Virus record (IMG/VR): IMGVR_UViG_3300020172_004459
Coordinates: 1 to 36,359 of that record
Origin: a virus
Length of the DNA: 36,359 nt
Reading direction: 5' to 3' (one strand)
The notes below the pieces were generated by a model. It saw nothing but the letters and a program-made list of their open reading frames with translations. It was not told the origin of the DNA and did not search any database. The position numbers were made by a program, and so were the translations under genes. This document shows, one piece after another, positions 31,568-36,359 of the stretch (position 1 is the stretch's first letter; every line of letters starts with the position of its first letter).

Positions 31568-32002
31568 ATGCTGAGTATAATCAACACTGTTACTGAAGAA
31601 TTGGTAAGCCTGCTCAAGGATGACCCTGTGCGCCCAGAAATACCTGCGGCAGAGCGTGTGGACAGCCAGGGCAGGGTTTTCGTCTTGAAAAATGATCAAG
31701 GAGAACCCATGGCAGTGACCTGTGTGAAGTTTCTAGCAGAAATCCCCGAGACCGTGGAAGATCTACAGCAGATCAGCAAAGACACCACTACCGCAGTGTT
31801 CTATACCATTTGGAGTTATGCCCAGGGTGCGGGCCGTGAATTGATCACAGCAGCAAGATCAAAGATTGAACAGGAACAGCCTGAAGTCAAGACATTCGTG
31901 ACCCTGAGTCCTAAGACAGAAATGGCTCGTAGATTCCACCTCAAAAACGGTGCTGAGATCTACAAAGAAAATCCCACTACCGTAAACTATCTCTACCGCT
32001 GA
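31568..32002 (+). CDS. GNAT-like protein with malonyl-CoA-decarboxylase-type motif
   Basis: 144 aa. The C-terminal half contains VFYTIWSYAQGAGRELI and VKTFVTLSPKTEMARRF, a pattern like the GNAT catalytic region of malonyl-CoA decarboxylase (FYSISN, then LKTFxTLSPIPGF). That would make it an acyl-CoA-binding protein, but the catalytic residues are not all identifiable. It stands alone on the plus strand in a leftward region, with its own promoter. Higher G+C than the replication genes. Confidence 0.65.
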   Translation: MLSIINTVTEELVSLLKDDPVRPEIPAAERVDSQGRVFVLKNDQGEPMAVTCVKFLAEIPETVEDLQQISKDTTTAVFYTIWSYAQGAGRELITAARSKIEQEQPEVKTFVTLSPKTEMARRFHLKNGAEIYKENPTTVNYLYR

Positions 32003-32008
32003 TCAGCG
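31997..32008. terminator. 12-bp palindrome at abutting convergent stops
   Basis: CGCTGA/TCAGCG is a perfect palindrome made by two back-to-back TGA stops. It may fold as a hairpin in both transcripts, but there is no T run, so termination is uncertain. Confidence 0.35.
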
Positions 32009-32212
32009 TGTCAATCTGGGCTTGGCGCCCACGGTGTAGAGTTCAACTTCAGGATTCCAAGTTTCACGGCTACGCTGGCTCTGTGATTCAGCTAGGGCCT
32101 GTGCAGCTGCCATGGCCTGGGAATAGTCAGTGAAGACACGGCCTGAGAGATCCTGTTGCTGTATTCTAGTACCGGTGCCCATTTTACGGGCCATGATTTT
32201 GTATGCTTGCAT
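32003..32212 (-). CDS. Small unknown protein
   Basis: 69 aa, basic and Gln/Ala-rich (FTDYSQAMAAAQALAESQSQRSRE), with a short beta-like start and an EVELYTVG strand. GAGGAG lies at normal spacing before the ATG and a GATAAATA late-type octamer further up, so it is a credible late gene. No family recognised. Confidence 0.7.
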   Translation of the reverse strand: MQAYKIMARKMGTGTRIQQQDLSGRVFTDYSQAMAAAQALAESQSQRSRETWNPEVELYTVGAKPRLTR

Positions 32213-32231
32213 CTCTTGCTCCTCGCTGATG

Positions 32232-32239
32232 TATTTATC
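32232..32239 (-). promoter_or_regulatory. Late-type promoter GATAAATA
   Basis: The minus strand reads GATAAATA (7 of 8), 19 nt before the ATG at 32212, leaving room for the GAGGAG ribosome site. Confidence 0.55.
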
Positions 32240-32269
32240 GCGGAGCTCTGCGATTTTTCACAGCCGTAG

Positions 32270-32836
32270 TTATTTGACCCGGTAATTTATGGTTAGTACC
32301 ACTCGCTCTTCATGCTCCGAAGGCGATGTAGAACTGTGGAAATGTTCCCCAGGAAAATCAAACCATAGATTGGCTGTGGGGCGCTGCCGGAACCATTCTG
32401 TGTAGTTCTTGCTTTCGTGGCGCTGCTCAAAGACCACAGTGTCTCCACTGGAATCTGCAGGGTAGAATATGCCTGTGCGGTGCGGTCCTGCGATGTCTAT
32501 GTGTGGAGAGTGCTGTATGGCGTGGGGTGTACGGGTACACAGGCCCAGTCGTATTCTGCTGATATCCTGTAGCTGCTGTCCGTTGCGATCACAGGCAGTC
32601 ATACAGATGTGTGTGCAGAGTTCAGCGAGATTTGATATTGGCTCACCTTCTTTGACTATCAAGTGGCTGAATGATCCCGCATACTCTCTGATGGTTTCTA
32701 GGTCAGTGGGATCAGCGGTAAATGGTAGATAGTACCAGTGTATGGCATTGTCTAGAAGCCTTGCCTGGGCGAACTCAAACTGATTGCGACCCAGTAGATT
32801 TTCTACGATATTGATTTTTCCGTCATATTTGCTCAT
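32270..32836 (-). CDS. 2OG-Fe(II) oxygenase-like phage protein
   Basis: 188 aa. The C-terminal half carries HSPHIDIAGPHRTGIFYPADSSGD (HxD iron ligands), then LWFDFPGEHFHSSTSPSEHEERVVLTINYRV (distal His and Arg), the arrangement of a jelly-roll 2OG-Fe(II) oxygenase. Such a protein recurs in T4-like marine phages, from memory. It is divergent in sequence from the one at 29297. A CATAAGTA octamer (6 of 8 to late) lies 4 nt before the ATG. Confidence 0.78.
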   Translation of the reverse strand: MSKYDGKINIVENLLGRNQFEFAQARLLDNAIHWYYLPFTADPTDLETIREYAGSFSHLIVKEGEPISNLAELCTHICMTACDRNGQQLQDISRIRLGLCTRTPHAIQHSPHIDIAGPHRTGIFYPADSSGDTVVFEQRHESKNYTEWFRQRPTANLWFDFPGEHFHSSTSPSEHEERVVLTINYRVK

Positions 32837-32849
32837 ACACTACTTATGA

Positions 32850-33074
32850 TCAGTCTAACAGTGTGCGTATGATTCTTGACTGTTCGGGATACTGCAGAAG
32901 CCATAGATCGCTGTACCAGGGATTTGAAAACAGCAGCCACCAATCTGCGGGTATGGCCGCATTGTAGACCTCAGTGTTGACCCATGATCTGGGCCAGTAT
33001 CTGACCCACTGCGACCAAAGCTGTAACTGCTGTATCTGATACTCATCAAAAGGTTCCAGATATACCAGCAGCAT
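32850..33074 (-). CDS. Possible small Trp-rich protein
   Basis: 74 aa with ten Trp and many Tyr and Leu (LQLWSQWVRYWPRSW, WWLLFSNPWYSDLWLL). It fills the gap between two leftward genes, but ATG 33074 has no ribosome site, and an overlapping frame (32855-33049) is also open. Moderately likely real; no family. Confidence 0.5.
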   Translation of the reverse strand: MLLVYLEPFDEYQIQQLQLWSQWVRYWPRSWVNTEVYNAAIPADWWLLFSNPWYSDLWLLQYPEQSRIIRTLLD

Positions 33075-33120
33075 GATGATCTAAACTAGTCTAGAAGCAG
33101 TGGGCTAGGATCAGCTGAAC

Positions 33121-33735
33121 TCATTTTTTCGTCCTGCTCAGCATGTTGGCGGCGATCATCAACATGGCACGAGTGCGGTCTAGATCAGCAGGCTGTTCCT
33201 TCCAGCCCACTGTGATCTGACCGATGAATCTTGTGTTGTCTGGAGGAACGCTGATCCTGCAGCCGTATCTCATGCCTTGGTCGATGTACCACAGCCCAAT
33301 CTCGCTCTGGGCCGTGAGATATTCTCCGCAGGGCGTTTCACCGGCCATGAGGGCCACCACATCACGATTGTTGGCAGCGTTGGCGGAAAACAAGCCCACA
33401 TCTATGCCTTCCTTGGTCTTGTCTCGACCTTCGCGAGTGTAAGCACGATACAATACTCTTGTGCCCAGCATGGGGTTGACCTTGAACACAGCCACCACTT
33501 CGGCCTGGGTGTATTTGAACAAGTGTTTGACAGCATCATCCAAGCGGTCGTCCGCTATCTCTGGCAGTCGCTGGTGCTCTTTGTAGGCACCCAGCAAGAT
33601 CTCTTGGTTCTTGTAAAGCATGACCCCGGTGAATCCCACCACGGCCATGATCAAGATGGCCACGAGTTTGAACGGCGAGTCTACATAGGCCAGGATCTTG
33701 GCCAACCAGTCTGTGGATTCACGCCGTTGTGTCAT
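33121..33735 (-). CDS. Single-TM protein, T4-holin-like topology, possible GAF-like domain
   Basis: 204 aa. A basic N-terminus, one transmembrane segment at about 23-41 (KLVAILIMAVVGFTGVMLY), then a soluble domain (VKHLFKYTQAEVVAVFKVNPM, ISVPPDNTRFIGQITVGW) with a GAF-like feel. This size and topology resemble T4 holin T (218 aa, one N-terminal TM and a large periplasmic domain), but I see no sequence identity to prove it. The ATG overlaps the stop of the upstream 48-aa gene (TAATG). Confidence 0.7.
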   Translation of the reverse strand: MTQRRESTDWLAKILAYVDSPFKLVAILIMAVVGFTGVMLYKNQEILLGAYKEHQRLPEIADDRLDDAVKHLFKYTQAEVVAVFKVNPMLGTRVLYRAYTREGRDKTKEGIDVGLFSANAANNRDVVALMAGETPCGEYLTAQSEIGLWYIDQGMRYGCRISVPPDNTRFIGQITVGWKEQPADLDRTRAMLMIAANMLSRTKK

Positions 33736-33881
33736 TATAACATCGGTGGGGGCACCGTGGGATTGTCAGATCTAGGAGCTTCTTGCTGTGGCGGACTAGG
33801 TACCACGGGCTGCGGAGCACGTTTGTTCTGTGCGGCTGTGGCTCGATCTCGTTGAGCTTGATCTCGTGCGGTCTTTGCCAT
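33735..33881 (-). CDS. 48-aa Pro/Ala-rich small protein
   Basis: ATG 33881 to TAA 33737-33735. The product starts MAKTARDQAQRDRATAAQ and ends Pro-rich (PVVPSPPQQEAP, then TVPPPML). Its stop overlaps the next ATG as TAATG and its start lies 1 nt after the upstream stop, the tight packing expected of a real gene. The Ala/Gln helix plus Pro tail suggests a structural or linker protein; unknown. Confidence 0.68.
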   Translation of the reverse strand: MAKTARDQAQRDRATAAQNKRAPQPVVPSPPQQEAPRSDNPTVPPPML

Positions 33882-33882
33882 G

Positions 33883-34089
33883 TTAGCTAGCAGCACTGGG
33901 TACAACATTTAGCTCGTAGGGCATTTTGCCGGGTTTTGAGGGATCGTGTGCAGGATGTTGAGCCTGTACGCCTACACCCTGGATGTAACTGATGTCTTGA
34001 TCGTCCATGGAGATATCCTGTGCAGAGAATTCTGGTGCTGTGAATGCTGCCTGTTTGTCAGCGGCAGCGAGTCGGGTTTGTTTGGCCAT
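33883..34089 (-). CDS. Small unknown protein
   Basis: 68 aa, starting MAKQTRLAAADKQAAF, similar in style to its 48-aa neighbour (MAKTARDQAQ). The middle is acidic (DISMDDQDISYIQG). AAGGAG precedes the ATG. It heads a run of three overlapping leftward genes. Confidence 0.72.
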   Translation of the reverse strand: MAKQTRLAAADKQAAFTAPEFSAQDISMDDQDISYIQGVGVQAQHPAHDPSKPGKMPYELNVVPSAAS

Positions 34090-34116
34090 GTTCTAGCTCC
34101 TTTTAGCTTATTTAGC

Positions 34117-34329
34117 TCAGTGATCCTGTCGTCCCCACTGTATCCTAGCCCATATGCGATCATAGACATAGAATGATGTCATCCATATGGCATTGATGAT
34201 CAGTGTGGGGATCAGTGCAGATTCTAGACTCTGACCTGAGACCAGCAGCATTATGTAGGTGGTGATCAAGACCCATATGCGATATATGACTGTTTTGACT
34301 AGGCTGCGTCTGCGAGTTTCGTAGATCAC
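34117..34329 (-). CDS. DUF2061-like small membrane protein (second copy)
   Basis: About 70 aa from GTG 34329, which overlaps a short upstream ORF stop as GTGA; a TTG at 34368 gives 83 aa. The family pattern is clear: RRRSLVKTVIYRIWVLITTY, hydrophobic hairpin, then YVYDRIWARIQWG. Closely parallels the protein at 2810-3016 (SIVKAISYRIFGS, HERIWNKISWG). Function unknown. Confidence 0.78.
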   Translation of the reverse strand: MIYETRRRSLVKTVIYRIWVLITTYIMLLVSGQSLESALIPTLIINAIWMTSFYVYDRIWARIQWGRQDH

Positions 34330-34397
34330 TGTAATAACAGCTCTAGCAGCGTAATGATGTCTACCCAATCTAGGGGAGGTGGAGATGGTGGAAGCAT
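34326..34397 (-). CDS. Possible 23-aa leader peptide
   Basis: ATG 34397 to TGA, giving MLPPSPPPLDWVDIITLLELLL plus one Gln. The stop overlaps the GTG of the DUF2061 gene, which suggests coupling, and the Pro-rich then Leu-rich composition could stall ribosomes. There is no ribosome site and it may be chance. Confidence 0.3.
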   Translation of the reverse strand: MLPPSPPPLDWVDIITLLELLLQ

Positions 34398-34408
34398 ATT
34401 AGTATATA

Positions 34409-34470
34409 GCCCGAAGGGGCCAGCAAAATTTTAAATGCGAAGCATCGCGCGATTTTTCAGCGCGAAGCGC
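34409..34470 (-). repeat. Three consecutive CGAAG/CTTCG-loop hairpins
   Basis: Three short perfect stems share the same loop sequence: GCCC-GAAG-GGGC at 34409-34420, ATGC-GAA-GCAT at 34435-34445 and GCGC-GAA-GCGC at 34460-34470 (plus strand; loops read TTC on the minus strand). A 10-bp palindrome ATCGCGCGAT lies at 34444-34453. They fill the gap after the SGNH gene and may act as terminators or as T4-type mobile stem-loop cassettes. Confidence 0.55.
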
Positions 34471-34490
34471 ACAGCGGTAGATTTTTTCAG

Positions 34491-35354
34491 TTAGGCAAAA
34501 TACCTAGCGTAGACACGATCAGCAAAATTCTCGTGATGTGTGACACTGGGATGCATGTCGTTTTCTGCGGGGGGAATTGAAGGATCGTGTATGACAAAAC
34601 ATGAATCGTGATCCACCTGAAGATCGTACCACGTTCGGGGATCAGGTATCACATAGGGCTCTCGCAGTGTGGGATCAAGCTGACTTCTAGCCTGTTCAAG
34701 TTGATCTAGAATGCTTTCAGGTTCCACACTTAGATGTATGACTCTAGCGCCAGTGGCACGTAAAAACCCATCTGTCATAGATTGTAGAACTAGACTGTTG
34801 TAGTAGCGATTGTAGACACCCATAGGATCTAGATAGGTATACTTAGTGGCCTGCTCTATATAGCGTTGAATATGGTCATCAGTGGGTTTAGAGGCAGTCT
34901 TAGAATGCTCCAGCCCAAACAGCTTGTTAAAGCCCAATATCACAGTTCGCCAATTTAGAGACGGTTCAACAATACTGGCAAATGGCACTGCGGTTCTAGC
35001 GGGCCATTGTAGACTGAGTCTAGATAGATAGGTCCACATCACAATGACTACATCGTCGGGAGCAATGTCTTTGGCTGCGGCTGCACATTGGCGAGCAATC
35101 TGCTGGAAACAGGCACCACGACGGGCATGATTTATCACGGGCACGTTGAGTTGACGACCTAGTTGTGCTGGCCAAGCAAATTTGCTGGGTTGATAAAGAT
35201 GTATGTCGCTCCAATGAATGCCCAATTCCTCAATACGTTGGCTAGCGCGATCACCGGTGAGTGGATCTCCCTTTTCGTCAAGAACGGGTTTAACCACATC
35301 GGGCAATGCAAAACCCTGGGAAATAGAACAGCCAAATACGTGCAGTGTTGTCAT
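34491..35354 (-). CDS. SGNH-hydrolase-like protein (copy 2)
   Basis: 287 aa. It begins LHVFGCSISQGF (GxSxS nucleophile region). NHARRGACFQQIARQCAAAA and VVIVMWTYLSRLSLQW fit the middle of the fold, and the end has DMHPSVTHHENFADRVY (catalytic Asp and His). Related in plan to the protein at 30612. Perhaps an esterase acting on polysaccharide acyl groups; in which compartment is unknown. An AGTAAATA octamer ends 5 nt before the ATG, without a ribosome site. Confidence 0.72.
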   Translation of the reverse strand: MTTLHVFGCSISQGFALPDVVKPVLDEKGDPLTGDRASQRIEELGIHWSDIHLYQPSKFAWPAQLGRQLNVPVINHARRGACFQQIARQCAAAAKDIAPDDVVIVMWTYLSRLSLQWPARTAVPFASIVEPSLNWRTVILGFNKLFGLEHSKTASKPTDDHIQRYIEQATKYTYLDPMGVYNRYYNSLVLQSMTDGFLRATGARVIHLSVEPESILDQLEQARSQLDPTLREPYVIPDPRTWYDLQVDHDSCFVIHDPSIPPAENDMHPSVTHHENFADRVYARYFA

Positions 35355-35359
35355 GTGAA

Positions 35360-35367
35360 TATTTACT
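35360..35367 (-). promoter_or_regulatory. Late-type promoter AGTAAATA, start codon at predicted +1
   Basis: AGTAAATA matches the late octamer at 6 of 8 bases, and 5 nt (TTCAC) separate it from the ATG at 35354, the same geometry as at 3875 and 8241. Confidence 0.45.
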
Positions 35368-35406
35368 AGGGGAAAAGTCTCTAGAGGAGTAAACGTGATC
35401 CTAGCA

Positions 35407-35585
35407 AAATGGGAGTATAGGGGGAAAAAATACTGTGCGTATTTTTCAAAACTCCGGGAATCTAGAGGCTGTGGTGATTTTATAGTGGATTATAGCTGTA
35501 GCCCAAATGGGAGTACAGGGATAAAAATTTGGCTGCGCAAAAAATTTGGGTAGTAACTTTTTCTTTTCAGGGTGGTGATTTTATA
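35407..35585. repeat. Diverged ~100-bp tandem duplication in a non-coding gap
   Basis: The 281-nt gap between the SGNH and lipoprotein genes has two copies of one arrangement. AAATGGGAGTAYAGGG is at 35407-35422 and 35505-35520 (15 of 16 identical), and GTGGTGATTTTATA is at 35471-35484 and 35572-35585 (identical). Spacing between the two motifs is 64 and 67 nt, and the copies are about 100 nt apart. No gene is evident in the gap. Confidence 0.7.
35426..35446 (-). terminator. A+T-rich hairpin in the first repeat unit
   Basis: An 8-bp perfect stem (AAAAATAC/GTATTTTT) with a 5-nt loop. On the minus strand it reads as a hairpin running into six T residues, so it could terminate transcripts arriving from the lipoprotein operon. 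Confidence 0.5.
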
Positions 35586-35635
35586 CCACTACTAGCTAAG
35601 TTAGCACACACTAACATACATACCGGCAGCCACCA

Positions 35636-35854
35636 TCAGCACCTCGGTGATTGGTGCTGCTGGCATGACCTCAGGTGCCCACAGCAGATTCTCTCAGCGG
35701 CACGATCCCATGCGGGGATCTGCTCGAACAGTGCCCGGCCCGGTTTAGGATCGTGCGGCGCATCGCGATGATCTCGCGAGAACCCTGTAGCTGAGCAGCC
35801 TGCTATCAGTGTGCAGATGCTAACTGCAAATACGGCTAATAGTATCTTTGACAT
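35636..35854 (-). CDS. Small lipoprotein
   Basis: 72 aa with a typical lipoprotein signal: MSK, hydrophobic core ILLAVFAVSICTLIA, lipobox LIAGC with Cys at 20 followed by Ser. The mature part is about 50 residues, polar and His/Cys-containing (ERICCGHLRSCQQH). It overlaps the upstream gene by 35 nt. Phage lipoproteins of this kind are outer spanins or superinfection-exclusion proteins; no partner inner spanin is recognisable here. The C-terminal half could be off-frame read-through if a sequencing error exists. Confidence 0.65.
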   Translation of the reverse strand: MSKILLAVFAVSICTLIAGCSATGFSRDHRDAPHDPKPGRALFEQIPAWDRAAERICCGHLRSCQQHQSPRC

Positions 35855-36044
35855 CTTCAGTGATCTCCATGTGTTGGTCCATGACTGCTGCGATCATCAG
35901 CTGATGTACGACCACAGCAGCCTGCTTGTACTCTGGGGGCAGGGCTCGCATCAACTGATCTACTGCGGCCTGTGATTCACAGCTCCAGATCATGTCAGCG
36001 ATCTGCGACTGCTGCCGAGTCAGGCCTTCTAGGGTGATAGCCAT
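35820..36044 (-). CDS. Small helical phage protein
   Basis: 74 aa: LTRQQSQIADMIWSCESQAAVDQLMRALPPEYKQAAVVVHQLMIAAVMDQ. The pattern (QxxIADMIWxC, LPPEY, VVHQLMIAA) looks like a small conserved protein of T4-type marine phages, from memory. It starts directly after the stop of the two-TM protein. No function known. Confidence 0.72.
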   Translation of the reverse strand: MAITLEGLTRQQSQIADMIWSCESQAAVDQLMRALPPEYKQAAVVVHQLMIAAVMDQHMEITEDVKDTISRICS

Positions 36045-36233
36045 TTAGATCTCTTCCCGGACCAGCAGTGTGCCCACCCACAACACGATAAGGCTAGTCA
36101 CAGCAACACCTATGCTGGCTATGAGTTCTGCTGTTTCAAGGCTGTTCTCTACACCGCCTATCGCAAAGCCTGCGCCTAGGATACCGGCAATGATAGCAAT
36201 CATTCCCACTCGAACTTTGATTAGTTCTGTCAT
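36045..36233 (-). CDS. Small two-TM membrane protein
   Basis: 62 aa with two predicted transmembrane helices (about 9-27 and 37-57) separated by an acidic turn (GGVENSLETAE), a class II holin-like topology. AGGAG precedes the ATG and a strong sigma70-like promoter lies upstream. An antiholin, holin or exclusion role is possible. Two-TM small proteins are common in phages, so this is not an assignment. Confidence 0.7.
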   Translation of the reverse strand: MTELIKVRVGMIAIIAGILGAGFAIGGVENSLETAELIASIGVAVTSLIVLWVGTLLVREEI

Positions 36234-36260
36234 TTCTGCTCCTGTTTGTTTAGTGTATGT

Positions 36261-36289
36261 ATTATAGTCTCAAACCGGAAACCCGTCAA
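36261..36289 (-). promoter_or_regulatory. Strong sigma70-like promoter
   Basis: Minus strand TTGACG, 17 nt, TATAAT (perfect -10, five of six -35). It gives a leader of about 21 nt with an AGGAG ribosome site for the gene at 36233. It overlaps the 3' end of the next upstream gene. Confidence 0.8.
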
Positions 36290-36359
36290 GTTTACGGAAA
36301 TAGCTGTAGGGCAAGCCAATTAGGTAGCAGAGGTAGTCTTCATCACCATTGCTGCCTTC
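36270..36359 (-). CDS. C-terminus of an unknown gene entering from the right edge
   Basis: The only minus-strand frame open to the window edge ends at TGA 36272-36270. The last residues are DEDYLCYLIGLPYSYFRKLDGFPV, protein-like in composition. The family is unknown from 29 residues. The promoter for the following gene lies within its end. Confidence 0.5.
   Translation of the reverse strand, partial: EGSNGDEDYLCYLIGLPYSYFRKLDGFPV

Noticed and set aside
32855-33049. Alternative 64-aa minus-strand frame in the Trp-rich gene
   Set aside because: The 74-aa frame is longer and fills the gap between genes; neither has a ribosome site, so I kept only one at moderate confidence.
33277-33855. 192-aa open frame on the plus strand
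   Set aside because: It lies opposite the leftward 204-aa and 48-aa genes, has a His/Gly-rich random-like composition and no ribosome site; it mirrors G+C-rich codons of the real genes.
33972-34169. 65-aa minus-strand frame across the DUF2061 end and the 68-aa gene
   Set aside because: The DUF2061 motif is in another frame and the 68-aa gene has its own AAGGAG site, so this frame is a shadow.
35407-35585. CRISPR-like array
   Set aside because: Only two diverged units, no regular short repeats and no cas genes nearby.
35529-35771. 80-aa plus-strand frame opposite the lipoprotein
   Set aside because: It starts with TTG in the repeat region without a ribosome site, while the minus strand has a complete lipoprotein signal and normal gene packing.
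1-36359. tRNA genes, integrase, transposase or att site
   Set aside because: None seen by eye: no cloverleaf with a T-loop GTTC pattern, no DDE or tyrosine recombinase motifs. A tRNAscan run would settle the tRNA question.

Overview
The window looks like part of a T4-type (Tevenvirinae-like) myovirus genome, probably a marine one (cyanophage or pelagiphage kind). The support is a set of recognisable T4 replication and recombination proteins: gp32, UvsX, UvsY, UvsW, the gp61-type primase and the gp41-type helicase. Coding is dense, with ATGA, TAATG and TGATG overlaps, and there are octamers matching the T4 late promoter TATAAATA. I see no tRNA, rRNA, IS element, integrase or CRISPR array. The host cannot be named from the sequence; a lipoprotein signal peptide and several sugar-nucleotide enzymes fit a Gram-negative host.

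Layout. (1) 1-2.8 kb: gp32 (5' end outside the window), UvsX, a small acidic protein and UvsY, all rightward. (2) 2.8-16.1 kb: a cassette of carbohydrate and nucleotide metabolism between uvsY and uvsW. It holds a P-loop kinase/nucleotidyltransferase fusion, an NAD-dependent epimerase, a sugar nucleotidyltransferase, a cytidylyltransferase-cupin fusion, a DeoD-type purine nucleoside phosphorylase, a HAD 5'-nucleotidase, GDP-mannose 4,6-dehydratase, and about eight glycosyltransferase-like proteins in at least two paralogous families. Strand switches are marked by late-promoter-like octamers, often in divergent pairs. (3) 16.1-29.3 kb: a rightward replication block starting at a strong sigma70-like promoter. 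It contains a large unknown protein, UvsW, conserved-looking small proteins, a zinc-finger protein, a miniature DnaE-like protein, a methyltransferase, a structural-type protein, primase, a 37-aa protein, a one-domain carbamoyltransferase, a 2OG-oxygenase-like protein, helicase and a pol-beta-type nucleotidyltransferase. (4) 29.3-36.4 kb: mostly leftward and visibly richer in G+C. It holds 2OG-Fe(II) oxygenases, a Bax-inhibitor-1 family membrane protein behind a perfect consensus sigma70 promoter, two SGNH-hydrolase-like proteins, a GNAT-like protein, many small proteins, a single-TM protein with T4-holin-like topology, a lipoprotein and a two-TM protein.

How it works together: the T4-like core replicates and recombines phage DNA. 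The inserted cassette could make and transfer activated sugars (GDP-deoxyhexose, NDP-sugars, possibly carbamoylated or methylated) onto phage DNA, virion or host surface; the target is not visible.

Most unusual observations: (a) six genes whose start codon sits exactly, or within one base, where transcription should begin from a well-matched promoter, with no Shine-Dalgarno sequence, suggesting leaderless mRNAs; (b) a 192-aa DnaE-like protein that keeps the three catalytic aspartates but has lost most of the polymerase; (c) a phage Bax inhibitor-1 homologue; (d) a diverged ~100-bp tandem duplication and a run of three CGAAG-loop hairpins between right-end genes.
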